Assembly (NCBI RefSeq): GCF_037975245.1
Contig: NC_092562.1
Span: 19,128,054 to 19,192,053 of the forward strand
Direction: 5' to 3'
From: Apostichopus japonicus
Lineage: Eukaryota; Echinodermata; Holothuroidea; Aspidochirotida; Stichopodidae
DNA: 64,000 nucleotides
Part shown: piece after piece, positions 1 through 10,417 of the stretch
Layout of the letters: each line of letters starts with the position of its first letter
Position numbering within the stretch: the first letter of the stretch is position 1
Program-made: the position numbers and the translations under genes
Notes under the pieces: generated by a model
Told to the model about the DNA's origin: nothing
Seen by the model: only the letters and a program-made list of their open reading frames with translations
Databases searched by the model: none

Positions 1-157
1 AAATTTAAATAATTTTTCGCCAAATTTTGAAGCCTTCCAATCAAGAATGACTTAATACTGACCATTCTGGTCTGTGAGTTAAAATGTCATTGATTTCCAG
101 AAGAAGCATGATTGCATTATACCAGGGTGTCCTTAATTAATTTTCTACCATGGCCAG

Positions 158-239
158 AGTCTAGAGGAAAATTGGTTGGAACAAAGAAAGGTCAGAGAAG
201 ATCTAACTACAGTAAAACCTACATTGAGCAATGTGCAGG
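158..239 (+). CDS. possible earlier exon of the MISP/AKAP2-like gene
   Basis: A stretch after TACCATGGCCAG reads SLEENWLEQRKVREDLTTVK in phase 0 up to G|GTAGGC. It looks protein-like, but the 1-nt exit phase does not fit the 1414 exon. An earlier donor after 190 (AAG|GTCAGA) would fit. Not secure. Confidence 0.3.
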
Positions 240-1413
240 GTAGGCTTGGTAGGGGTGTCAAGTCCAGCGCCTACTACCAGCCCACATGGATTGTGGGCTG
301 GATTGAAGAAAAAAAAAATTGCAGAAAAGCAGGAGTCAAATACATAATTTTACTTTCAAACTTTGCATGCTATTTGCATATCTTTGGCATAATTTTTGCA
401 TGGCATATTTGTAGCTGTAACATCAAAACATGAATATTTATGAGCAAATTGGGTTATTGTAAGGCATTGCTATGGCAACTTACTTTCTCCCAGTATTCAG
501 GCTTCCAGAAAGACATTGGTAAGATTGACATTATTTCTCTGTTTTGGCCCCTTCCCTATGGGTCCATCTCCTATCCTCTCCGTGACCCTCACCCCATCTG
601 TTACCTGTCTATCTGTTGAACATTGCCAGAACACCAGGATACCCATTTGGATATAGTTGTCTGTTACAGTAATCGATTTGGATACAAGTCTGTTATATGC
701 CAGAGGGGGGAGGGGGGGGCATAGGGTACTTTAGGTTTACAAGAGAACTGAACATTGATGGAATATTTTGTAAGACTTCTAATAAGGTATGATGTAACAT
801 TCAGGTTAGTCTTTCAATCTAGCCACTACTTCACTGATTCAGTAGTTAGTCAGGAACAGATTGGTCAAACAGTCAGTCAGTATAAAGTGAGGTACGTAGT
901 CAGTTTACAAGACAGCTTGAGAGTCAGTCAGTAAATGTCAGAAAAACAGTCAGTCAGATGGTTTATAATCAGACAATGGTGCAGTTAGTCATGGTCAGTC
1001 AAATAGCCAGTAACTTGGTCAGTTATATAGAAACTGACGGACAGACAGGCAGACAGACAGACCTATAGAATCTGATAGTCACTCATTTTAGTGAAAAACA
1101 GAAAACATACTCCGTCAGTCAAATAGACAGTAGTAAGACCAGTTAGATAGAAACCGACAGTTAGACTGGCAAACGTTCAATCACTCACTCAAACAGACTG
1201 GCAGAAAAGTTGATCAGTTCTTTTAATGAAAAAATTTGGAAAAAGTTTATCTTTAATGATGTTCTGTATGAAGTGGAGGGAAGGAATAACTAACAAAGTT
1301 TTACTAATTAATATATTCAGTTTATTTTAATATACATATAATATTTTTCCATTATTATTTGCTTTGATGATTCATTTTCATCTTTCTTCCTCTCCACCCT
1401 CCTCATCAATTAG
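240..1413 (+). other. intron or non-coding stretch with AGTCAGT-rich low complexity
   Basis: No clear exon. From about 836 to 1200 the sequence is a degenerate array of AGTCAGT and CAGACAGA words, including a CAGACAGACAGAC run near 1049. A short G run occurs near 705-718. Confidence 0.5.
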
Positions 1414-1567
1414 ACCTCAATCAGCAACCAGGAGTCGGGCCTCAAACCGGTGGTTCCCCGTGAATCAGAGCCGGCGCCGGAACAAGAGGAACAGTTCGAT
1501 GCCGACGGACAGCGAAAGTCGTACGTGAAAAGTGCAGTGAAAATGAGAGAGAAGACCGGTACCAGAG
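1414..1567 (+). CDS. MISP/AKAP2-like gene, third-last exon
   Basis: Opens after CATCAATTAG, reads TSISNQESGLKPVVPRESEP and FDADGQRKSYVKSAVKMREK, and ends AGA G|GTAGGT with a 1-nt phase matching the next exon. GC-rich relative to the flanking introns. Confidence 0.75.
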
Positions 1568-4500
1568 GTAGGTGCTTGAAAGAGCAAGGAACTTTAAATC
1601 TATCAGTACTTCGATGAGAGGTGGGAGGACGAATGGTCTTCTTTCTTATCAAGACATCTTCTTTTTTATTTAGTCATAGAAATATTAAAGTCTTTCATTA
1701 CACACAAATACTTGAACACAAAGCAACAAGTAGTGCTGAGTAACTCGTTTGTCTAGTTTTTCTGAACAAGTGTCATTAAGATCCGATCCCATCCCCTCCT
1801 CCCTCCTCCCCCCGCCCCCAAACCCATACTCATATTCTGGATGTCTTCAAGCTTCTACCATCCTTTTGAAGGCTGAATGCTAATCCCTCACTAGGTGTGT
1901 GAATGCTAATCCCTCACCAGGTGTATGAATGCTATTCCCTCACTAGTAGTACAAATGCTAATCCCTCACTAGGTGTATGAATGCCAATTCCTCAGTAGTA
2001 ATTCAAATGCTAATCCCTCAACAGGTGTATGAATGCTAATCCCTCACTAGGGGTATGAATGCTATTCCCTCACTAGTAGAACAAATGCTAATCCCTCACT
2101 AGGTGTAGGAATGCTTATCCCTCACTACAGTAGGTCTATGAATGCTAATCCCTCACGAAGTATCTGAATGTCTATCCCGCACTTGGTGTAGGAATGCTTA
2201 TCCCTCACTAGGTTATGAATGCTAATCCCTCACTAGGTCTATGAATGCTAATCCCTCACGTGGTATATGAATGCTCATCCCTCACTAGGTGTAGGTATTT
2301 TGTTTTCATTGCATCATAGTATACATAAGTTAGCGTGGATTCCATCGTCATTGGATATAGTTAACATGTAAAAGTAGTCTCTTAATATTCAGTATTGAGT
2401 AGGTGTACCTGCTTAGCTGCCAGTAATTCTGTATTCATAGACCAGCATTATGAAGAGCTCTCTTCATTCCATAGTACCTCAAGGGTTTAAGATAAGAGGT
2501 TCTTAAACTGTAACCTTGGTATAGCTCTCTATCCTGCTCTAGAGTACCAGAGTTGAGGAAAGAATAAAGTGTTATAAGATATGCTACATGAAAAGAGTTT
2601 CGTGGAATGAAATATTTGCCTAGTTTGTTATGCAAATAAGTGTTCAGATATTATAAGTATGGGTTGCACTGATACTTGTAACTGTCGTCTTTTGAAGATA
2701 ACCGATATATCAAATACCGCTATCGGCAGGTACCGATCTGATTCCCATAAAGTAATAATACTGATAATAATCATAAAACTTAGGCTATCAACGATACAGG
2801 TATTGTATGAAAAGGCCCAGGGGGGTAGGAGCCGGGGGGGGGCACTTGGGGCACTTTTTTCCAAAATAGCAAATGTGCCCTACTGGCAAATAAAATGTGC
2901 CCCTTTGATGAAGAACTGTCTTTTGGATATCTTAAGCCTTTGTTAATTTAATATTTTATTTTAATTATTCACATGCACCATAATAGTATTGATAGCATAC
3001 TAAAACATATATGGCTGGTGTGTATCAGTTTATAGCATAATGAGTGGTGGTTGTGGAATGAGAAAGTGCCCCTCTGATGTTGTGCCCCCCCCCCCCCCCA
3101 CTTTTTGGAAGCTTCCCTGAACAGGCCTACAGGAAGTACACACAGAGCATGATGGTCCCCCTCAAACTATTTATTATAAACTTTTGTAGCTGTTCGAAAT
3201 CGATTCCTGTTTTGATAGTTAACTTACTGTCTAGATAAAATAATTCTCAGCTAAGTGAACCCACATGGTACCTTGTCTCTGTTTTAACAAATTTTGTTGG
3301 CAAAATCAAAGTTCTATGAGCTGAGGGTGTCTTGAATGTATTATTGTTTTTATTTCCTTTATTATTGTCATCTTTAATGAGGGTATTCCTGCTCAGTGCA
3401 GAATTACTGCTTTCCATAGGAGCCCTTAATACAAAATACACGTACAATATTATGCAGTAGAAAGACGGTAAACATCCAAAAGCACAATGTGATGAAAAGG
3501 TTGTTTGACACTATCTCCCTCCCTCGTTCTCTCCAGTTAATTCCCACGTGGTGAAACAGAGCCGCATCTCGTTTGTGGAGCAAGAGGTGCTACGACACAA
3601 ACAACAGGAGGAAGAATTCCGCCGGGAGCGAGAGATGAGGAACCAGGAGCGGATGAGGCAGGGCAAGCCGCCCTCGCCATCCTCTCTCTCACCGCCGGAC
3701 AGCGCAGGGAATTCCAGATTACAGTCTCCGACATCACCAGAGCCACCTACTACCACGATGACGAAACCAGTCAAAGCACCCATCAAACCGACGAATAGTA
3801 AAGCCAAAGCCGTTTATCAGGTGAGAAATTACTCTCCTTGTCTATTTTAATAATATCCTTCATATGGTCAGTGTCATAGATCGTTAAAAATGTTGCAAAG
3901 CTGACTGGTTTAATTGTGATCAAAGAAAGGACAACCAACGTCACAATTCCCCTACCCTTACCCTTACCCTTACCCCCTCCCCCTTCTCCCTGTCATGGCA
4001 CAATTTAAACAATTTAAAGCTTGTGTTTTGCACATCACTCCTTACTTATTGTTTTGGTTAAGGTGCTGCAATGCAAATTGAAAACACCTGGTCATCAAAA
4101 CTACAGCGCAGGATAAATGTCACAGGGGGAGTTCAGATGAAAAGTTTCTTACTTTCTCTTTATTGTGTTGGGGAGGGGGGGGGGGAGGATGGGGTGGGTG
4201 GTTATTTATTTAAAAAAAAAATGTTCTCATATAAAAAGCTGCCAAGTTGTTTGATTCAGAATATATTCACTGATATTCCCAAAACAATTGCTAATTTCTG
4301 TTTGATTGAATGAATGTTGTAAATATGTTTGTATTAATGTGATATTACAAAGCTTTTCTACTTTCCTCTGAAGGACCAGTCATTTTAACAAGGGAATCGA
4401 AATTGTGTCTCTTTGTTTTAGTATCATAATTCAAATAGTTTAGAAAATGTAGTGACATTTTTGTGAGTGACTTTGTTTTTGATGTGTTCATTCTCTATAT

Positions 4501-4697
4501 GTGTGATTGTGTAATAAAAGCGAGAATCTTGTGTTGGCAAATAAGCTTGTGAAGATTGTTTTTTATCTTACTTTTTGGTAATTTTTATTTCATATCTTCT
4601 TTTGTTTCTTTGACAGGAATTGAAATACAACCCTAAAACTGGAGGAGGTAATAGAAGCAATGCCATGGTTAAACAATGGGAGAGCAAGTTTAAGTAG
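1414..4697 (+). CDS. MISP/AKAP2-like C-terminal domain protein, last three exons
   Basis: Three exons (1414-1567, 3537-3820, 4617-4697) splice in frame and end at TAG. They encode a basic coiled-coil segment (QEVLRHKQQEEEFRREREMR), a Ser/Pro-rich stretch, and the terminal motif NAMVKQWESKFK. In human MISP, as I remember it, the corresponding end reads NAMAERWESRIY and follows an ERE-rich helix and a Ser-rich linker in the same order. The AKAP2_C family therefore fits. Members bind or organise cortical actin, and AKAP2 also binds PKA. The 5' part is outside the window, so I cannot say which subfamily it is. It is convergent with SZT2, about 5.6 kb apart stop to stop. Confidence 0.75.
1866..2296 (+). 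repeat. minisatellite, about 28-bp unit
   Basis: About 15 degenerate copies of a unit around GAATGCTAATCCCTCACTAG followed by GTGTAT. Lies in the intron between the 1414 and 3537 exons. Units vary by point changes and small indels. Confidence 0.92.
2815..3125 (+). repeat. dispersed-repeat-like segment with G and C runs
   Basis: Contains GTGCCCCT words, a G run at 2834-2841 and a C run at about 3086-3099 (GTGCCCCCCC...ACTTTTT). Looks like a degraded interspersed element in the intron. No coding content. Confidence 0.4.
3537..3820 (+). CDS. MISP/AKAP2-like gene, penultimate exon
   Basis: Opens after TTCTCTCCAG. Encodes VKQSRISFVEQEVLRHKQQE with a long charged helix, then GKPPSPSSLSPPDSAGNSRL, and ends KAKAVYQ at CAG|GTGAGA. 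Phase 0 out. Confidence 0.85.
3948..3985 (+). repeat. short CCCTTA tract
   Basis: A run of CCCTTAC hexamers followed by C-rich DNA in the intron before the last exon of the plus-strand gene. Confidence 0.7.
4617..4697 (+). CDS. MISP/AKAP2-like gene, last exon
   Basis: Opens after TTTGACAG. Encodes ELKYNPKTGGGNRSNAMVKQ and WESKFK, then TAG. The NAM..(Q/R)WES motif is the family signature used for the call. Confidence 0.85.
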   Translation, partial: ELKYNPKTGGGNRSNAMVKQWESKFK

Positions 4698-7600
4698 ATA
4701 CACTCTACCGGAATAATTGTAAATATATATTTTGAGAATTTTGAGAAGCTGCAGATGAATGTACATACAGCTTGGTTGACCATCAGGCCTCACTTCCTTA
4801 TTTAAACAATTCATTGTTTTAAGGGGAACAATTTCTGGCCATTTTATTCCCTTTCTATTTTTCCTTGTTGGTGTGATGGAAAAAATGCTCTATGGTAAAA
4901 TTAGATCAGAATTAAAGAAAATAAAACTGTTAGCAAACTGCTTATCCACTAGAGAGCCTGTGTAGGAGAATGTATAAAAGTAAGTTGGCCTGACGTTTCG
5001 AATTAAAGAAGTTAAAAGTATATTTATGCTCTATAAAAACTAACACACTGGATAAACATATGCTGGAAAAGTCTAGGACATATTTTTATAGGAATGTGGA
5101 AAATTTGTGAAGCATTGGAAGGATAATTATTTTAATGAAGAGACTATTGAAAGGATAACCTCTATTGATTTATATCGATGCAGCCTCGTTGCAGGATAAT
5201 TGCAGCTGCTGCAGCTTTTTGTATTTTGGCACGGTGCCTAAAGTTGAATGGAGTATCCTTTGAAGGCACCTGAATTCAGTTCAAAGATGCCTCGGGTTTT
5301 GTATTGGATGACAATGGTGACATTGTTTAAACACAATACAATGGTGACATTGTTTAAAGACAAAAGAATGGTGACATTGTTTAAACACAATAGTTTCTAA
5401 TCTGTACCAATTATAATGCATCAGTGTGTTGGATTCACTTTTGAGATGTGAAAGTCGCTGTAACTATATTTAAAGTCATGCCATCTTGGGAAGTTTTAGA
5501 GGCTTTCGCACCAAGGATTGTGCATTCAGCGGTCACGGCCTGCATTGTGGAATGGATAGTTTTCTATAATGACAGCTATGTTGTTGTGTTGTGTTTGTGT
5601 TGAATGGTATTGCTATTATTTTTTTTGTATTAAACACAACTGCATTCTGTCAAAGTACACTTGAAAAATCCATATTTACTCGATAGAAGAATTACTGTTG
5701 GTCAGACCAGGGAGATGTTTTTTTACTCCTTCTCAATATTCATTTGAGAGTGAGTTAATTCTTTCCATGTTATAGTCGTGTGATCGACAGGCCTATTCGT
5801 TGCCCCTTGAAGCTAAGTATGATTATACCTCTCACAGGATGCTGAATCTTTCAGTCTAGAAAAACCCTCGAGATGACAAAGTATTTATAAGTATATATAA
5901 ACAACACTTTGATCTAATGTGCTTAGCTGACAACCTTTGTAACAAGTAGCGGGCATTTTTTTTTTATAAGAAGGATGGATTACTCATATCTTCCGCATTA
6001 CAGTCGCTGCATTTTCATGACCTTTGGGTTAATTGTAAGCAAGTATTTATGAAACAAAAGAATATAATAATATCAGATTGGATTGTCTGTGTCGTCGTCT
6101 CTAAAATAGGAAATATAACCTTAAGGAGATTTAATACCCAACATGTCTTTGTTCGGGTAGGGGTGTAATGGTACAGGTGTTTAAGAGTAAATTTACAGCT
6201 CTTTGTCACATACTCGGTAGTGTAATATCATACAATGCTGCACAGCTTCTTCCTATGACCTCAAACCCCTCCTCCCCCTCCCCTCCCGTGCCCCCCCCCC
6301 ACACCCCCTTTCTCTTTATTATGCAAGGAAGAAAGGTAGTGAGAAAAACAAAAATTGTATCCTTTTTCCGTTCCTTGATAATGAGTTAACTCACATCAAG
6401 AAGATATTTTATATCTCGTTCGTGATTTAATGTTGTACAGATTAATAATTTCAATTATAACCAAATAAAAATTCTCTATTTTAATTATCAAATATTAAAC
6501 TCTCAATAAATCAGCTGCCAGTTATTTTGTGTTTTGGAAAATATCAAGAGAAAACTTTAAAAAGACTACTTTAAAAAAAAAGAAACAAATTTGATCTTAT
6601 TTGATGTCATAGCTTATGTCCTAAGGTACTAGTGCTTACTACTATCGGTGTTGTGTGTGTTAAATTTCTCGTAAAACACATTTTGAAATACTAAATATGC
6701 TCCTTCATGGATATTTTTTTCATTTTGCTTTTGTTTTTGAGGTGGAAAATTTCCAAAAAAGAATGTGCTGAAAACATAAAATGTGATACAAATCATCACA
6801 AAGCAATATCATTTTTCTTTGTAAACAATTTCGCTTTTGATCGTAATTCAAAATGTTACAGATATTTTCCTTTTTTTTTTTTAATGATGAGAGCAACTCC
6901 CATGTTTTATCCCTTAATATTTAGGGGTCATCAAGTAATGAAATGCCATTGTTTTATTTCCTCATGAAATGTTTTTTAAAAGGCTGAGTTCAAATCTTTT
7001 GGTATTGTTGTTTTTTCTTCAATCTTTTTGTGAGTTGGTTCTATTTCCCAGTTCTGAATGCTTTCATTTGTGTAAATAATTACCAGCTTGTTGTTATTGC
7101 CCGGTGTTGTATGTTTTCTCTGCACTCCCAGTGTAACTTTCGTTGTCGTTAAAGTTTACCGATATTCGGGTTTTTTTTTTTTTGTACACACACATAATTC
7201 TTTTTCTGACATCCAATGATGGTAAGAATATATTTGTCTGCACTGATCACTGCTGGTATGCTGGATATGTTTACAATAGTCAACATTTGTTTACAATGGC
7301 ATTGATCTGTGATCCTACACTTCTGTTTTTAAGAGAACCTTTGTGATGTTAGCGGAGCGTATACGTGAGGGATTTATTTATATATATTTCAATCATTTCA
7401 AGTGCGATCTTTCATCACAGCTTGTAAGCTTCTGCATTTCACCGTGGATCAGTTGACTGGAGAAAGCAAACCCAACTATGTAGACCATCCTTTGCAGTCT
7501 GTCGTACCCTAACTCATCTTTGTATCTTGGGGCTTGTGTTGAAAAAAATATGCAATGTAACAAAGGAAATGGACAAAAGTCACCAACACATTCAGATTAA

Positions 7601-8895
7601 GTCACAGCTGAATAATCACTTTCAGTTCAACAGCTGATGTCGTTTTCTCACATTGGGTTAAATACAAAGTCGCATTTGATGTTTAGTATGTGAATTTCGT
7701 ATTTGGTTTGTTTTCTCAATTCATCAGAAGTCAATTTTGAATGTTATAGAGAAGCATTGCAAAGTCAACATTTCACTACTCCCACTGTAGCTGTTTTATA
7801 AGTGAGGATTCCTCATAAGAGAGCTCTACTCATCATAAAACAGTAGAATTTATGGGATAAGAACTGTTACATTGGTCGGAATCTCTCAAAGATGCATCAA
7901 ATTTTCTTCTTAAATCATCGTGTTGAAATGGAATGTGAGCCTACTGTAATAGATAGACAACAAGAAAACAGATGGGGGGGGGAAGAAAACATTGCAATGT
8001 TTTATTTTCTGCACAATTATATTTTATAAAATAAAAGCATTTCTTTTCCTGTACAATTATTACATACGGCAGATACAAACATGTAAAAATCATCGTTTTA
8101 AGCATTTACACGGTTATCGTTCCTTTTGTCTTAACTGAATATGCATGTTATAATATTCATGAATATTCATTTCAAATGTAAGCACTTTGTCATTCTCATG
8201 AGAAATCATAATCTCATCCTAACCATAAGACTCAACACTAGCTTTATATTATCAAAATTGTGATACTGTTATAGGTATCATGATTTTAAGTATTTCACTG
8301 CTTTTATGCCCACAGAGGGTGTAGCCTTTGTGCTTACTTAAAAAACAAAACAGTTTAGGAAAATTAATTTTCTGCTATCCCTTCATAACAAAACTTACCA
8401 AAAGTCTACAAAGCACTGTTCACCCATCTGTGTTTAACAGAAAACAGACTAGAAAAAGCTATTGTCTCATGTAGCTAACGAAACCATGCTTTCCTGGACT
8501 AAGATATTGTTTCCTGGAAAGGAGTTTGTATGTTTCGTTGGTGACGGGAGACCAACTGTGGCATGAATATTTGGCACAACATAATGTTTCATAAACTTCC
8601 CCATTCCATTTCATATAAGTTTCTGCTTCGTAAATTAATAAATTGATCTAACCGTTTATTTGCAGAAGGTCTTAACAAGAATTTCTGCAAAAAACTACAT
8701 ATTATTTCATATTCATTGTTTAACAACTCTTGCTTTCAAGAAGAAAATAACCTGTCCCTGTAAAGACTTTCTCTTTATCACAATTATTCGTTTATTACTG
8801 TGCCGAGAGGCAATTATGAATTACGACTGGGAGGATAAAAGCATTCACCATTAAAAGTTATTAACAACCTAGACAAAAGAAATGTGTTTGTATTT
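4698..8895 (+). other. probable 3' UTR of the plus gene and intergenic DNA
   Basis: AT-rich and free of convincing ORFs. AATAAA signals on the plus strand occur at 4919, 6464 and 6505; I cannot tell which is used. A word matching the dispersed repeat CCTGACGTTTCGA occurs at about 4988-5000 in reverse orientation to the copies near 38.06 and 43.37 kb. Confidence 0.5.
5311..5394 (+). repeat. three copies of a 28-bp unit in the 3' UTR of the plus gene
   Basis: Unit ATGGTGACATTGTTTAAACA repeated three times with short spacers. Confidence 0.85.
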
Positions 8896-8981
8896 CATTT
8901 ATTTTGTTTGTTTGTCATCCGATAATTATTTGAGCTTTGCTCCACATGTACACTCTCTCCTGCTTTACATAACATCGACTC

Positions 8982-9000
8982 TCAACCCCCCCCCCCCAAC
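8982..9000 (+). repeat. short C run
   Basis: A C homopolymer of about 10 nt inside a CAACCC context near the likely end of the SZT2 transcript. Confidence 0.7.
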
Positions 9001-9189
9001 CCAATCAGTTCAACCCCTTCTCATAGCCCACTTAAAGCAAACAGAAGTACCACTTGAGAGTATCAAAGAGGGAATACAATTATCATCAGGACCTTTAATA
9101 GGAATACCATGTGAGAAGGTATTCTATTCAGCCGCAAACGTGACAATGTTTACGCCAAGTGAGGTATTGCAGCTTCCTTCGAAAGGACA

Positions 9190-9240
9190 CGTGAAAGGGT
9201 ATAAATAGATAATACACATGATCTTAGCCAAAAGGCCAGT
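9190..9240 (-). pseudogene. U2 snRNA-like relic (pseudogene or U2-headed SINE)
   Basis: On the minus strand the sequence reads GGCCTTTTGGCTAAGATCA and continues TGTGTATTATCT, matching the 5' end of U2 snRNA for about 35 nt. The branch-point pairing word GTAGTA is changed to GTATTA, and the match fades after that, so it should not be a working U2. Confidence 0.65.
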
Positions 9241-9966
9241 TGAGGTTGTGATCTAAGTTGTTCCTAGAAATGAAACCCCTTTCATTTAGAGAACAAATGT
9301 TTCAGTGAGGAATAAATGACTCTTTGAATAAAACGGTCACCCTGGGATATCTATCATTATCTGTTGAGGACACGATCAATGACTAGGATGAAATATTTTT
9401 CCTTTTCTGTGTTTCTTAAAAAAAAATCAAGGTCACTGCAGTCAAAGATATATCTTTTATACTCCTACTCCCCAAGCACGGGAGTTACAAGCTAACATGC
9501 AATAATAAGTTTCCGCCACATTCGATTTTCTCTATCGGTAGGAAACACAGTACTAATTTTGGCAATTGATTCCCCTAAAATAAATAGGATCCAGAAAGTG
9601 GACTTTGAAGCCTCATATCCCTTACTCTTATGGGAATAATATGTCTTTGGAAGCAGTTAAAATTATATGCCCTTTTCTTGGATGACAAGTCATTATTTTA
9701 GCAAAATAATTTGTCATATGACAACTGAGGAGATTACTGAGGAGAAAGAAAATGAATGACGAAATGATTCATTCACATGATAGTTCATATCGTCATAGTC
9801 CTCAATGTCAGTACTATATAACGGCAAGCTGTAGGTTCATACACCCCGTTAAGTTCTCTAACGACTATCGGTATATATCACGTCTTGGAGATCCTCCAAA
9901 CGCGATTATTTCTTGGACGTGCTACTGTTTCAATTTTCTTTGTGCTGATGCAGCCATTTCCATGAC

Positions 9967-10147
9967 AGGCACCGACTGGTGACTGCACCGCCTGGTGACA
10001 GCACTGTCTGTTGACTGCACCGCCTGGTGACAGCACCACCTGGTGACAGCACCGCCTGGGCGACTGGTGACTGCACCGACTGGTGACAGCACTGACTGGT
10101 GACAGCACTGACTGGTGACAGCACTGACTGGTGACAGCATCGACTGG
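9967..10147 (-). repeat. minisatellite, 15-16 bp unit, in the SZT2 3' UTR
   Basis: About 12 units of GACTGGTGACAGCAC (plus-strand sense) and the variant GCCTGGTGACAGCAC. It starts about 125 bp after the SZT2 stop codon. It creates artefactual open frames on the minus strand rich in Val, Thr, Ser and Cys. Confidence 0.93.
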
Positions 10148-10270
10148 TAATATGACCAAACCTCCCATCGTGACAGTCTGACACAACAGGTCTTAGTCAG
10201 ACATTGACAGTCTCCGTACTCTGCACCCTTACGCCCATGATCATCTTCAGATCTTTGAGATTAATGAATC

Positions 10271-10417
10271 TTAGAGGATGGATGTCCATAAATGGAAGCA
10301 GACAGCATTAATGACTGTTTCGATATGTTTCTGACAGTGCAGTTCGGGCTGAGTTTGGCTGTCCTCCATGGACATGCAATCCACATCTTGTTCTGTACGA
10401 TAGACAGCTTCCAACTC
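10271..10417 (-). CDS. SZT2: SZT2 last exon (46) with stop codon
   Basis: Encodes 48 residues, ELEAVYRTEQDVDCMSMEDS to the end NAVCFHLWTSIL, then TAA. Acceptor TTTGCCTCAG, phase 0 from exon 45. A plus-strand ORF over this stretch is only its antisense shadow. Confidence 0.94.
   Translation of the reverse strand, partial: ELEAVYRTEQDVDCMSMEDSQTQPELHCQKHIETVINAVCFHLWTSIL

Larger units (their letters stand above)
8896..10270 (-). other. probable 3' UTR of SZT2
   Basis: Directly follows the TAA of SZT2. An AATAAA signal on the minus strand is at 8898-8903, the nearest I found below the stop codon. The stretch includes the minisatellite and the U2-like relic. Confidence 0.4.

Noticed and set aside
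3948-3985. CCCTTA tract as an internal telomere repeat
   Set aside because: The metazoan telomere unit is TTAGGG (CCCTAA on the other strand); this is CCCTTA (TAAGGG), and the tract is very short.
9878-10186. Three overlapping minus-strand ORFs rich in Val, Thr, Ser and Cys
   Set aside because: They are the 15-16 bp minisatellite in the SZT2 3' UTR, after the stop codon.
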